A stretch of 64,000 nucleotides of DNA from Cereibacter sphaeroides. GTDB taxonomy: Bacteria; Pseudomonadota; Alphaproteobacteria; Rhodobacterales; Rhodobacteraceae. The translations under genes and the position numbers were made by a program. Under the pieces are notes generated by a model. The model did no database searches. It was not told the DNA's origin and was given only the letters and a program-made list of their open reading frames with translations. Shown here piece after piece: positions 8,727-17,544 of the stretch (position 1 is the stretch's first letter; the number at the start of each line of letters is the position of its first letter). The stretch spans positions 20,343 to 84,342 of the forward strand of contig QFQS01000008.1 in assembly GCA_003243455.1 (NCBI GenBank). The letters are read 5' to 3'.

Positions 8727-9365
8727 TTAGTAGTGAACCTCTTCGTGTCCGTAGCTGCCTTCATAGTCGCTCCATTCGACGAAGACGGAACGATGCCAAT
8801 AGTTGTGACAGTCTGCCGGTACAGCGAGATCTGAGGCAGCGGGAACCGCCGACACGCTGCTCCGACGGCGGCTGTATTCGCCTTGATCGCCGTAGCTTCC
8901 CATGTAAACACTGCCCCAACTGTTGCAGTCGCCATCAGAGCTGCGCCGCTGCTGGTAAGTGATCTCGAACACGCGGATTGAGCGGACGAAGTCAAACGCC
9001 GGGTCCGATATGTCGACATCCGCCCGATCCTGGACAAGCTGAAATGCGAAGGGCGTTTCCGGGACCGAGACGAGCGGCACAGGCTCACCGCGGAGCGCGA
9101 TGTCGAACAGGCGCTCTATCGGTTTCGCCTCGCCCCGGAGACTCACCCGCATCGGACAGTTCCAGATCTGCAGCGGTGGCTCGATCGGCCACGGCGTGAT
9201 GCGGCGGATGAAGACTGCACGGGCATGGGCGCATTCTGCCGAGGCCGGCCAGCCCCCTGCGAGGCAAAGAAGGATCGCGCAGTCGACAGGGTAAGCCGTT
9301 GCCGGAGTGACGGTTGCGGTTGAGAGACCGACACCCAAGAGGAGGGCATTGAGGAGAGGTTTCAC
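8727..9365 (-). CDS. Secreted cysteine-containing protein, possibly TrbM-like
   Basis: This 212-residue protein begins with a signal peptide (VKPLLNALLLGVGLSTATVT, cleavage near ATA-YP). The mature start, DCAILLCLAGGWPASAEC, resembles the CxxLLCxAG motif of TrbM/KikA-type conjugation proteins, followed by FIRRI and WNCP. The C-terminal half is rich in Ser, Tyr and Gly and contains further cysteines, suggesting disulphides in the periplasm. GTG 9365 is chosen because AAGGA lies just upstream and the signal peptide begins there. It pairs with the small secreted protein encoded at 9383-9670, 17 bases upstream. The TrbM link is a visual resemblance only. Confidence 0.65.
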   Translation of the reverse strand: MKPLLNALLLGVGLSTATVTPATAYPVDCAILLCLAGGWPASAECAHARAVFIRRITPWPIEPPLQIWNCPMRVSLRGEAKPIERLFDIALRGEPVPLVSVPETPFAFQLVQDRADVDISDPAFDFVRSIRVFEITYQQRRSSDGDCNSWGSVYMGSYGDQGEYSRRRSSVSAVPAASDLAVPADCHNYWHRSVFVEWSDYEGSYGHEEVHY

Positions 9366-9382
9366 GGGAGGTCCTTCTGAGC

Positions 9383-9670
9383 TTAGGGCGTGTTTAGGAA
9401 GGTTGAATAGGCCTCGGTCGCGCTGTGGGCTTCCGAAAGGGCGCGACTGCGCTCTGTGTCGAGGCAGGCGATGTGGGAGCTGACGGCCGCAAAGTAGGCC
9501 TCGAACTCGGCGGCGATTTCTGCGCGATACTCCGAGAGAACCGCCTCGGGGAGGTCGGTGAACGGCACTTCGGGCGGCAGGCAACGAATCACCTCTGGTT
9601 GTGCAATGGCTGTGGAGTTCACAAACATGACCACAATGATCGCGGCCAAATTCAGCTCTCGGCTGCGCAT
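9383..9670 (-). CDS. Small secreted protein of unknown function
   Basis: This 95-residue protein has an N-terminal signal peptide (MRSRELNLAAIIVVMFVNST, cleavage after AIA) and a helical mature region with two cysteines. I do not recognise the family. The ATG at 9670 is the only start that puts the signal at the N-terminus, although its ribosome-binding site is weak; the frame is open to a TTG at 9787. It is followed closely on the same strand by the TrbM-like gene, so both probably belong to the conjugation apparatus. Confidence 0.6.
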   Translation of the reverse strand: MRSRELNLAAIIVVMFVNSTAIAQPEVIRCLPPEVPFTDLPEAVLSEYRAEIAAEFEAYFAAVSSHIACLDTERSRALSEAHSATEAYSTFLNTP

Positions 9671-9961
9671 CGGAAGTGCTAATCCGGCCGATGAACTCGC
9701 TTCGGGGATCCGCAAAACTGCTAATATTTCTTGGACTTTTCTCAACGTCTTCGTCTCACAACTTGGCTCCGTCTTCTCGAGGTCCAACCGGTGCAGCTGC
9801 CTTCATGACACGCCGGCCGGCTCAACCACAGGTTCGGTTGGCCGCCCTTCTTTTATCGTGTTTGTCATTTTTATATTGAATACGCCATACTTTCTGTTAG
9901 GCATCGCATCACAAAGAAATCTGCGATACAACGTTCCCAACAGATGATCCGAGGGGACCCC

Positions 9962-10300
9962 ATGAATACCAAACGGCGCGCATTGCCTGTCTTGCTGGAG
10001 CGTGACTTCCGCAAGCTGGCCGCAACCGAAGGAGCGACTGTTGAGATCGAGTGCGTCAGTGCGCCCAACCCCGACGAGCGGTTCTCGGGGGAATGGCTGT
10101 TCTACGTTGTCAGCCCCGCGCGCGAGCGTTTCCTTCTGGTCACGGCCCTTGCGCGGGAACGCATCGTCAACTCGCCGATCGGAATGTTCGGGCTCGCTTT
10201 TGGCAAGCTCAACCTCGACCATCTCGACGTTCCTGCTGTCGCTGGCGCTGTCTGCACTGGCATGCGGAGCCGCCCGGGCGGAAGTGATCCGCTGGAATGA
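9962..10300 (+). CDS. Small conserved-looking protein at the head of the virB operon
   Basis: This is a 112-residue protein of unknown function. ATG 9962 follows GAGGGGACCCC, a purine-rich ribosome-binding site. The sequence is charged in its first 70 residues (RDFRKLAATEGATVEIEC) and contains a short hydrophobic stretch near the end. Its last 100 bases overlap the start of the lytic transglycosylase gene in another frame, so the true C-terminus and the next start are coupled. It is the first gene of the plus-strand transfer operon. An AT-rich stretch at 9855-9945 just upstream is the likely promoter region. Confidence 0.6.
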   Translation: MNTKRRALPVLLERDFRKLAATEGATVEIECVSAPNPDERFSGEWLFYVVSPARERFLLVTALARERIVNSPIGMFGLAFGKLNLDHLDVPAVAGAVCTGMRSRPGGSDPLE

Positions 10301-10907
10301 TACGGAAGGGCAGGGCGGTGAAGTCCAGCTTGCAGCGCTTGATTCATCCGTGCTGCGCTATGACGGTCAGGGGCAACTGATCGTTCCTGTGCGTCCTGAA
10401 CAGGTTGAAGAAGTGACCAAGGAAGGGGAGGGGGCAGACGCAGCAGCCGACGTCTCCTACAGCACCAAAGGAGTTGCAGCACCAAGGGATGTGCTGCCCT
10501 CGATTCGGCTGATTGCCACCCGCTATCAGGACCATCCGGCCTTGGCGCGACTGGACATGACACCTGCCGAGTGGTCCGCCTTCTTCCAGGCGATGATCAA
10601 GGTCGAGAGCAATTACACCCAAGGGGCTGTGAGCCATGCCGGTGCCCTTGGTCTCGCGCAACTGATGCCCGGGACCGCCACCTATCTCGGCGTTGATCCT
10701 GCAGACCCAATCGAAAACCTCGACGGTGGCGCGCGCTATCTTCTGGAGCAAATGGCCACCTTTGGCAGCCTGGAGCTTGCCCTTGCCGCCTACAATGCTG
10801 GCCCCGAAGCCGTGCGCAAATACGACGGCGTGCCACCCTACGCCGAGACCCAATCCCACATCGCAAAGGTGATGGCGGTCTATGACCGCATCCTCACCGA
10901 ACTCTGA
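10200..10907 (+). CDS. virB1: VirB1-like lytic transglycosylase
   Basis: This 235-residue periplasmic enzyme would cleave peptidoglycan to make room for the type IV channel. A signal peptide (STISTFLLSLALSALACGAA, then RA) is followed by an SLT domain at about residues 110-230 with the catalytic glutamate in IKVESNYTQGA, then GALGLAQLMPGTA and LALAAYNAGPEAV. The start is uncertain: TTG 10200 gives a clean signal peptide and lies inside the preceding gene, implying translational coupling; the frame is open further upstream, but that part reads as a shadow of the preceding gene. A second SLT-domain protein is encoded at 14059, so this operon has two. Confidence 0.85.
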   Translation: MASSTSTISTFLLSLALSALACGAARAEVIRWNDTEGQGGEVQLAALDSSVLRYDGQGQLIVPVRPEQVEEVTKEGEGADAAADVSYSTKGVAAPRDVLPSIRLIATRYQDHPALARLDMTPAEWSAFFQAMIKVESNYTQGAVSHAGALGLAQLMPGTATYLGVDPADPIENLDGGARYLLEQMATFGSLELALAAYNAGPEAVRKYDGVPPYAETQSHIAKVMAVYDRILTEL

Positions 10908-10929
10908 CCCAAGAAGGAAACCTCCCCTC

Positions 10930-11229
10930 ATGCGTAACGAACACGTGGCTCTTCTGGGCCTGACCCTTTGCACCCTTTTTCTTGCGCAATCGGAGCCTGC
11001 GCTGGCGCAGGTGGTCTTCACCAAGGCGGAAACCGTGGCCACCGGCGTTCTGGCCTCGTTCCGCGGCACCCTCGCGACGGCCTTCTTCGGCATCGCCTTT
11101 GTGGTGACCGGGTTCCTTGCCGCCTTCAACCGGATCTCTTGGGCTTGGGTTGCATTGGTCGTGGTCGGCGCCTTCCTCGTCTTCGCCGGCCCCGCCATTG
11201 TCGCTAACCTGCGCTCGTCCTTCAGCTGA
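10930..11229 (+). CDS. virB2: VirB2/TrbC-family pilin
   Basis: This 99-residue major pilin has a long signal sequence ending in SEPALA, then a short mature protein with two hydrophobic helices (FFGIAFVVTGFLAAFNR and WVALVVVGAFLVFAGPAIV), the standard VirB2/TrbC arrangement. ATG 10930 lies about ten bases after AAGGAAACC. It lies between the transglycosylase and virB3 in canonical order. Confidence 0.93.
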   Translation: MRNEHVALLGLTLCTLFLAQSEPALAQVVFTKAETVATGVLASFRGTLATAFFGIAFVVTGFLAAFNRISWAWVALVVVGAFLVFAGPAIVANLRSSFS

Positions 11230-11244
11230 GGCAGGGCAAGAAAG

Positions 11245-11511
11245 ATGGAGAAAAGCGCGGTCATCCTCGGGCTTTCGCGGCAAGCCAAGTTTCTTGGCCT
11301 GCCAATGCCCTATGCCATGGCAGTGGGAGCGATGACCGTGCTGCCCTTCATTCTGTTCAAACCAGTCTGGTGGTTCCTGACCGCACCGATCTGGTACGGG
11401 CTTGCCCGCTTTGCGACGAAGCTGAACCCGAACGGACATCATGTCTTTGCCGTGATGATGCAGGTGACGCCGATGGCCATCCTGCGGAAAGGGCGGCGTC
11501 ATGTTTCTTGA
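11245..11511 (+). CDS. virB3: VirB3 inner-membrane protein
   Basis: This 88-residue VirB3-family protein belongs to the inner-membrane complex. It has a short cytoplasmic N-terminus (ILGLSRQAKFLGLPMPYAM) and two adjacent hydrophobic segments (about residues 24-55). Size and order (after virB2, before virB4) are canonical. It overlaps virB4 by 11 bases, implying coupled translation. Confidence 0.92.
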   Translation: MEKSAVILGLSRQAKFLGLPMPYAMAVGAMTVLPFILFKPVWWFLTAPIWYGLARFATKLNPNGHHVFAVMMQVTPMAILRKGRRHVS

Positions 11512-13843
11512 GAAGGAAGGCCTGCGGGGCAGAGCACGGGCGCTGATCCCGGCTGACCCGAAGGTCTATACGCATCTGCCTTATGTCATCGAGCTTGATG
11601 ACGAGGTGGTGCGCACCCGCGACAACGGGCTGATGATCTCGCTCGAAGTGACCGGAATCGATGGGATCACATCTGGGTCTTCGGCCATCACTGCCCTGCG
11701 TGCCGGATTTACCCATCTCCTCGACACACTCGACGAGCGTTTCAGCTTCTACCTGCACCGGATGATGCGGCCTGCCCAAGCCCAGTTGAAACCGATCCAC
11801 GGCCAAAGCTTTGCTGCCGATATCGACCGGGCCTGGAGTTCCGAACTTCAGCGCCGCAACCTGCAAGAATCCGTGCTGATCCTGACAGTCGTCCGGCGGC
11901 AAGTTGCACCGCTGGCCGTGCCACTCTTTGGCAAAGCAGCGGCAAAAGTCTGGGGCGAGGATACTGACCGTCGGCTTGAAGAACTGCGCGAAGTGGTCTC
12001 CATCCTCGAGACCGGCCTTGGCGTGAAGTCCCACCGCCTCAAGATCAGCGACGGCAGCCTCATCGGCTTCTATGCCTCGCTCCTGACCGGTGAGTTGCGC
12101 GCCAAACAGCGTAGCGCGTTTGGCCTCATCGCCGAGGATGCAAGCGATGCCGCCATCCACTTCGGCAAAGGCCAGTTCACGGTGGAAGAGGGGGCAGAAA
12201 CACCTCGCGTCGGTGCCGTCCTCTATGTCAAATCTTACGCCACCTCGACCTGGCCCGGCATGCTGGATGCACTTGGGGCGTCGCGCGACACCATCATCAC
12301 CCACAGCTATACGCCGATCGAGCGCGGAAGCATCACCGAACGAGTGAAACGCCGGGTCGCGCAGATGCGCGCGTCAGAGGACATCGCCGCCACGATCGAA
12401 GCCCAGCTTTTTGAGGCTGCTGACAAGTCTGAGAGCGGCGAGTTGGGCTTTGGTCTGCACCAGATGACCATCACCGTCTTTGCCGGTGATCAGACGGCCC
12501 TAGACACTGAGGTCGCCCGTATCCGCGGCATCGCGCATCAGAACGGCATGCGGCTGGTTCGCGAAGTCACAGCTCTCGAGGCCGCCTTCTTCGCCATGCA
12601 CCCCGGCAATATGGATTACCGGGCACGCGACATGACGGTCTCGTCCCTGAACTTCGCCGATATGGCAGCTCTGCATGCGGCCGACACCGGGACAGAGGCC
12701 GCACGCCTGCCCTGGCAAACGCCGCTCACGCTGTTTCAAACCCTGCAAGGCTCGCTGCACCGCTTTAGCTTCCATGAACCCGGCGATTCAACAGCCGAGC
12801 CGACCAACGGCCACACACTCGTCCTGGGCAAGTCCGGCGGCGGCAAGACCACGACTGTCGCCTTCCTCGCAGCCCAAGCCCAAAGGGCAGGGGGCCGGAC
12901 GATCATCTTCGATAAGGAAGCCGGCCTCAAAATGGCGGTTCGCGCCCTTGGGGGTCGCTACGCCGAAATCCGTGCCGGGCGGCCCACTGGGCTCAATCCG
13001 CTTGCCACGGAATCCGGCGAACGCGGCGAGGCGTGGTTTCTGGATTGGCTCGTGGCGCTTCTGGAGCAGCGCAGTGGACCAATGACACCGCTGCAATCTG
13101 AGGCTTTGAAATCCGCCATCTCCCAGAACGGAAAGGCCCGCGAAGGTCTGCGGAATTTCCGCGCATTTCAGGAACTCTTCGGGGATGTCGGCGACGGGCT
13201 CGATCTCGCGCAGAGGATCAGCGAATGGGGGCCGGAAGGCCGCTATGGCTGGGTCTTTGGTGAGGCCGCTGAGCCGGTCGTGGATTTCACCAGCCATGAT
13301 GTGACGGCGGTCGACCTCACCGAAATCCTCGATCTCGGGACCGAGCGCACCGCGATCTTGGGCTATCTCTTTCGCCGCATCGAGATGCTGATCGAGGAGA
13401 AACGCCCGACACTGATCTTGATCGACGAGGCCTGGAAGGTGCTCGACGACGAGTACTTCGCTAAGAAGCTCGCCGAATGGCTGGTGACGGCGCGCAAGAA
13501 GAACGTCGTTGTCGTGATGATGACCCAGTTCCCAAGCCAGATCCGCGGCTCGAAAGCCCGCTCGATCCTCGAGGCACTGCCGAACCAGCTACTGTTTCCA
13601 AACGGCGAAGCGGCAAGTGCGGACTATGACGGCTTCCGGCTGACCGATGGTGAGATGGACTTTGTCATGAGCCCGATCCCGGGCCAACGCATGGTCCTGT
13701 CGCGCACCCCGCGCAGCTCGACCGTGCTGAACGTCGATCTCAAAGCCCTGGGGCCACTGTTGACGGCACTTGGCGGTGGCCAGGCCGGGCTCAACGCCTT
13801 TGGGGCTGACTACGCCTCGCGGCCCAAATTCTGGAAGGAATGA
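11501..13843 (+). CDS. virB4: VirB4 secretion ATPase
   Basis: This 780-residue cytoplasmic ATPase energises pilus biogenesis and transfer. The N-terminal VirB4/CagE region is followed by a P-loop ATPase domain with Walker A GKSGGGKTTT (about residue 443), Walker B LILIDEAWKVLDD (about 635) and the conserved MMTQFPSQI motif. Length fits the family (about 780-820). The ATG at 11501 lies inside the end of virB3. Confidence 0.96.
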   Translation: MFLEKEGLRGRARALIPADPKVYTHLPYVIELDDEVVRTRDNGLMISLEVTGIDGITSGSSAITALRAGFTHLLDTLDERFSFYLHRMMRPAQAQLKPIHGQSFAADIDRAWSSELQRRNLQESVLILTVVRRQVAPLAVPLFGKAAAKVWGEDTDRRLEELREVVSILETGLGVKSHRLKISDGSLIGFYASLLTGELRAKQRSAFGLIAEDASDAAIHFGKGQFTVEEGAETPRVGAVLYVKSYATSTWPGMLDALGASRDTIITHSYTPIERGSITERVKRRVAQMRASEDIAATIEAQLFEAADKSESGELGFGLHQMTITVFAGDQTALDTEVARIRGIAHQNGMRLVREVTALEAAFFAMHPGNMDYRARDMTVSSLNFADMAALHAADTGTEAARLPWQTPLTLFQTLQGSLHRFSFHEPGDSTAEPTNGHTLVLGKSGGGKTTTVAFLAAQAQRAGGRTIIFDKEAGLKMAVRALGGRYAEIRAGRPTGLNPLATESGERGEAWFLDWLVALLEQRSGPMTPLQSEALKSAISQNGKAREGLRNFRAFQELFGDVGDGLDLAQRISEWGPEGRYGWVFGEAAEPVVDFTSHDVTAVDLTEILDLGTERTAILGYLFRRIEMLIEEKRPTLILIDEAWKVLDDEYFAKKLAEWLVTARKKNVVVVMMTQFPSQIRGSKARSILEALPNQLLFPNGEAASADYDGFRLTDGEMDFVMSPIPGQRMVLSRTPRSSTVLNVDLKALGPLLTALGGGQAGLNAFGADYASRPKFWKE

Positions 13844-13850
13844 TAGTTCA

Positions 13851-14078
13851 ATGAGATCAATTAGTTACATAACCTTGATTATGCGAGTCCGGGTTTGGGC
13901 TGTCATGATGGGGGCATCGCTCAGTCTCGCCGCCTGCACCGGTGTACCGATTGCCAAGACCAATTGCTGGGCCAGCGCTGGTTCTACTGTGACCACTTCC
14001 ACCAAGGGCGCAACCCAGGACGAGGGCCTTGTCTCTCGCGGCAACATGTCGAGCATCAATGTCATTCCCTGCCGGTAA
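13851..14078 (+). CDS. Small lipoprotein in the VirB7 position
   Basis: This 75-residue protein has a hydrophobic leader ending in the lipobox LSLAAC, so it should be lipid-anchored at the outer membrane. A second cysteine occurs shortly after (KTNCWAS) and another near the C-terminus. It occupies a VirB7-like role next to virB4, although VirB7 is too short and variable for homology by eye. The start could be ATG 13851 (AAGGAA upstream) or ATG 13881, nearer the leader. Its 3' end overlaps the next gene by 20 bases. Confidence 0.7.
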   Translation: MRSISYITLIMRVRVWAVMMGASLSLAACTGVPIAKTNCWASAGSTVTTSTKGATQDEGLVSRGNMSSINVIPCR

Positions 14079-15201
14079 ACTCCAACAGTCTGCCAGGGTG
14101 ATTGCTCTCGCAACTGCGGCGCTGCCCTTCATGGCGGCAGCGCAAGGCGTGCCCGTGGCTGACGGCAAGTCGATCGTCCAGCACGTTCTGGAAATCGCGC
14201 AGATGACCTATCTGACCGGCGGGCGCGAACTTGAGGCTGACAAGAAGCGTCGCATCGACGAATTGCACCAGGAACAGCTCGAGGCGCTTGACGCCACACT
14301 GGCCATGATGACGGGCCAGACGCCTTGGATCGGCGATCTGGAGGTGATCCCGGGAGCCGAGGCCGAAGTCCTTTACGCCGTGGAGGACAACAACCCCTAT
14401 GCCGCGCGGCTCTTTGGCGATGCCAAGACCAGCATCGAAGAGATGATTGTCGCTACGGCGCAGAAATACGCCGGTCACCCTGGACTTGCCCGCGCCGGGC
14501 TGACCCCCGTCGAGTTCCGCATCTGGTTCCAAAGCCTCGTGAAACAGGAATCCGGGTTCTCCATCGGCGCGCGCAGTCCGGTTGGCGCCTTTGGTCTGAC
14601 GCAAGTCATGCCGGGAACTGCCAAGGATCTTGGCATCTACCCCGCCTACTATGATGACCCGATGCTTCAGCTCGATGGTGGCGCGCGGTATTTCCTGACC
14701 CAGCTCAACAAGTTTGGCTCAGTGCCGCTGGCCCTCGCCGCCTATAACGCCGGCCCTGGCAATGTTTCAAAGTACGGTGGCATCCCGCCCTTCACGGAAA
14801 CCCAGGATTACGTCGTCCGCATCACTGGGTTCTTCAACGCTTATGCCGGCAAGATCACGGGCGTCGATCAGGTTGGCACGTTTGATCCGCGCGACATGGC
14901 GATTGCCGAGGCCAGCAACACTTCGGACGCGGGACTGCATTACGGCATGCATGCCAGCATCGAGATCGAGGCTTCGCTGAAGCGGTTGCGTTCCATCATC
15001 GAACGCATCCCCGCGACCAAATCGACCAAAGAGGCGCTCGACCTCAACAGCTATGCCCGGGCCGAAGCCGTCCGCATCGGCCTTATGGTCGAGCGGGTCA
15101 AGGCGGCCCGCGTAAAGATCGATCAGGCCCGATATGCCCTCTGGCTGCAGGCCTATGCCATCGATGCAACATTCATCAAAGTGAAGGGTGGTTCCGAATG
15201 A
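14059..15201 (+). CDS. Lytic transglycosylase fused to VirB5-like segments
   Basis: This 380-residue exported protein contains an SLT domain at roughly residues 140-270, with catalytic glutamate in VKQESGFSIGA, GAFGLTQVMPGTA and LALAAYNAGPG. The segments around it resemble the VirB5 protein encoded next: both mature proteins start AQGVP-x-x-D-x-x-SI, and both C-termini read IPxTxxxKEAxDLN...AE and end in FIKVxGG. It therefore looks like a VirB5-type protein into which a transglycosylase domain has been inserted. ATG 14059 gives a signal peptide (ARVIALATAALPFMAAAQ) and overlaps the lipoprotein gene. Confidence 0.85.
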   Translation: MSFPAGKLQQSARVIALATAALPFMAAAQGVPVADGKSIVQHVLEIAQMTYLTGGRELEADKKRRIDELHQEQLEALDATLAMMTGQTPWIGDLEVIPGAEAEVLYAVEDNNPYAARLFGDAKTSIEEMIVATAQKYAGHPGLARAGLTPVEFRIWFQSLVKQESGFSIGARSPVGAFGLTQVMPGTAKDLGIYPAYYDDPMLQLDGGARYFLTQLNKFGSVPLALAAYNAGPGNVSKYGGIPPFTETQDYVVRITGFFNAYAGKITGVDQVGTFDPRDMAIAEASNTSDAGLHYGMHASIEIEASLKRLRSIIERIPATKSTKEALDLNSYARAEAVRIGLMVERVKAARVKIDQARYALWLQAYAIDATFIKVKGGSE

Positions 15202-15995
15202 TCCGCAATCTATGTTTGGGGCTTGGCCCTCTTCTGATCTCTGCAGCCTTGCTCTCCCCTGCCCCCGCCTTGGCGCAGGGCGTGCCGACAGTTGACGTCA
15301 CCAGTATCGCCAAGATCGGCGAAGTGCTGACCGAGGCCAAGCTGCAGGTGAAGGAGATGATCGCTTCAAACCTGAAGCTTGATGAGCAGATCCTGAAGCA
15401 GATTGAACAGATTGCCACCCTGAAAGCCCAGCTTGACGCCTTGCGCAACGGGCTGACCCTGGAGGCCTTGGGCATCCCGGACCCTGACACCTTCTTTGAC
15501 GATATCCTGCCCGATGTCGCCGATCTGACTGGCGGTCTGGTTGCGGCCAAGGAGGGCAGTTATTCCCTGATGACCACATCGGGCAAGGTCGGGGGCAAGC
15601 CTGCCGCAGAGTACGTCTCGGAGTTCTTTGCCTCGGCCGGGCTTGATGTGGCCACCGTCGACACCCTCGCGAACAGCGAAGATGAAGGCGCAGCCCGGAT
15701 CGGCACGCAAGCCAACACCGCCGCTTTCCTCTCCGCCGCCGCAGAAACCTCCTCGGTCAAGGCCTCGGAAAGCCTCGCACGGGTCCACGAGCTTGTTCAG
15801 GAAATTCCGGACACCGAAGGGCTCAAAGAGGCCATCGACCTCAACACTCGCGTGACCGCTGAACTGTCGATTGCCCTCGCCAATATCTGGAACATGGAAT
15901 CCGCCCAGCTGATGGGGATGGGCGAAGCGGGCGTCATGGACGCCGCCACCGCAGCCGAAGAGCAGAAGTTCATCAAAGTCCTTGGAGGACAATAA
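15198..15995 (+). CDS. virB5: VirB5-family periplasmic/pilus-tip protein
   Basis: This 265-residue secreted protein has a signal peptide ending in APALA, a long helical region (EAKLQVKEMIASNLKLDEQI, then LKQIEQIATLKAQLDAL) and a helical C-terminus, as in VirB5/TrbJ minor pilins. It overlaps the preceding gene by an ATGA. Its C-terminal 65 residues are clearly homologous to those of the upstream transglycosylase fusion. VirB5 proteins sit at the pilus tip and are thought to mediate recipient contact. Confidence 0.85.
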   Translation: MIRNLCLGLGPLLISAALLSPAPALAQGVPTVDVTSIAKIGEVLTEAKLQVKEMIASNLKLDEQILKQIEQIATLKAQLDALRNGLTLEALGIPDPDTFFDDILPDVADLTGGLVAAKEGSYSLMTTSGKVGGKPAAEYVSEFFASAGLDVATVDTLANSEDEGAARIGTQANTAAFLSAAAETSSVKASESLARVHELVQEIPDTEGLKEAIDLNTRVTAELSIALANIWNMESAQLMGMGEAGVMDAATAAEEQKFIKVLGGQ

Positions 15996-15997
15996 GC

Positions 15998-16480
15998 ATG
16001 GCCAACGCTTTCAAAGCGCGACTGATGGGCGGCGCTTTTGCGCTGTTCGCAATCATCTCAGCCGCAGCTTGGGCCGAGACCCCTGCCCCGGCAGACATTG
16101 CCCAAGAAGAAGCTTATCTCGACGTTTTGCCCAAGGTCGAGATTCCCGACGACGTGCAACCGATCCCAGGAGCAGTGAACGAGGAGTTCCGCAACTGTGA
16201 GGCCTCCTGGCCCGCCGGCTACGCGTTGGCGCGGTCAGGCCCCGAGGCGCGGGCCCTTCGTGACATCTACGGCCTAGTTCGCGTTCGAAACGTCATCGAA
16301 ACGCAGGATTGCGGCTGCGCAGGAAAAGTGGCGGATTGGGAAGTTGTTGAAGACGTCGCGGCAGCACTTCGTGAACAGTACAGCGTCGAAAAGCTCAGCT
16401 GGCAGCAGACGAAGGCAATCGCGGAAGATGCTGCGGAGCTGACAATAGTCGCAGAAACCATGTGTGGCGGCAGCTTCTGA
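15998..16480 (+). CDS. Small periplasmic protein of the T4SS operon
   Basis: This 160-residue protein has a signal peptide (LMGGAFALFAIISAAAWA-ET) and a helical mature region with four cysteines, including CGCAG and a C-terminal MCGG. I do not recognise the family; the cysteines suggest disulphide bonding in the periplasm. It lies between virB5 and virB6 with only 2 bases and a 1-base overlap as junctions, so it is an integral part of the operon, in the place where entry-exclusion or VirB7-like proteins often lie. Confidence 0.75.
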   Translation: MANAFKARLMGGAFALFAIISAAAWAETPAPADIAQEEAYLDVLPKVEIPDDVQPIPGAVNEEFRNCEASWPAGYALARSGPEARALRDIYGLVRVRNVIETQDCGCAGKVADWEVVEDVAAALREQYSVEKLSWQQTKAIAEDAAELTIVAETMCGGSF

Positions 16481-17478
16481 TGGACAGCGTCTCGGCCATC
16501 CTTACAACGCTGGATGCGGCAATCACCTCAGCCGGGCGGCAGTATTTCGAGGCGACGGCGGGTGCGGTCGGTCCGATCTACACGACCCTTCTTGCCCTTT
16601 TGCTCGTCATGGTCGGGATCAACGCGGCCTTGAATGTCTACCGAATTTCCATGCGCGACGCCGTTCAACTGTCGTTCCGGATCGTCATGGTTCTGATGTT
16701 TGGCCTGACCTGGTCGAACTTCACCCAGATCTACGATGCCGCCAGCAACGGACTCAGCGCTCTGGCACTGGAGTACTTCCGGCTCGGGGGTGGCGGTGTC
16801 GGCGCATCCGCCACAGCGGCCATGGATGACATGGCGAACATGATGGCCGGGAACGTCGACTCTGTTTCCTCCGCGATGTCCTCGATCATGCGCGGCTTCG
16901 TGGCTGCGGTTCTCTACGTCATCTTGGGCGTGTTGATGGCGGTCTATGTCTTTATCGTCGGCTTCTCGAAGCTGATGATCGCCTTCCTTCTCGGGGTTGC
17001 CCCGATTGCTATCGGTGCCACGATCTTCGAGAAGACCAATGGCATGTTCGAGGCCTGGCTCTCCGCCATGATCGGCTACCTGATGTATCCGGTTGCCTCC
17101 GCCGGGGTCATCGTCGCGGTCGTCACGGTTGCCCACGACGTCTTCCGAGAAACAAAAGATGTGACTGATCTCGGCTCAATCCTTGGCTTCTTCGTCATCG
17201 TTTTCGTCGGCATCTTTGCCCTCATGGCGATCCCGAATGCCGTGACGCACATCACCGGCCAGATCAGCCTTGCGAGCATTGCGCCGCAAGCGCTGAGGGT
17301 TACGGGCAAGCCGCTGGAAAGGGCTTCCGACTATTCCGCGCGCCGGATGAACGAGGTCCGATCGGGTTTCATGCACGGCAAGACCGAAAACCACCATTTG
17401 CGGGATCAGGCGCGGTCCGATGCCGAGCGCGGCCAGGTCGCCAGGGCACGCTTGGGTCAATTCATCCGCGACAGCTGA
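16480..17478 (+). CDS. virB6: VirB6/TrbL polytopic inner-membrane protein
   Basis: This 332-residue channel component has five or more hydrophobic segments (for example YTTLLALLLVMVGINAALNV, VLYVILGVLMAVYVFIVGFS and FFVIVFVGIFALMAIPNAV). The periplasmic loop after the second helix contains LEYFRLGGGGVG. The hydrophilic C-terminal tail is about 65 residues. ATG 16480 overlaps the previous stop in a TGATG arrangement. Family length is about 290-350. Confidence 0.9.
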   Translation: MDSVSAILTTLDAAITSAGRQYFEATAGAVGPIYTTLLALLLVMVGINAALNVYRISMRDAVQLSFRIVMVLMFGLTWSNFTQIYDAASNGLSALALEYFRLGGGGVGASATAAMDDMANMMAGNVDSVSSAMSSIMRGFVAAVLYVILGVLMAVYVFIVGFSKLMIAFLLGVAPIAIGATIFEKTNGMFEAWLSAMIGYLMYPVASAGVIVAVVTVAHDVFRETKDVTDLGSILGFFVIVFVGIFALMAIPNAVTHITGQISLASIAPQALRVTGKPLERASDYSARRMNEVRSGFMHGKTENHHLRDQARSDAERGQVARARLGQFIRDS

Positions 17479-17544
17479 CGCCGCCCAGCTGCCTCACGCC
17501 GCAAAGCCGCCGAACGCGCAAATCCCCATTTCTGGAGAAATGTA

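Noticed and set aside
9903..9927. ATCGCA/TGCGAT inverted repeat ahead of the transfer operon
   Set aside because: Only 6-base arms in an AT-rich stretch; chance occurrence cannot be excluded, so not listed as an operator.
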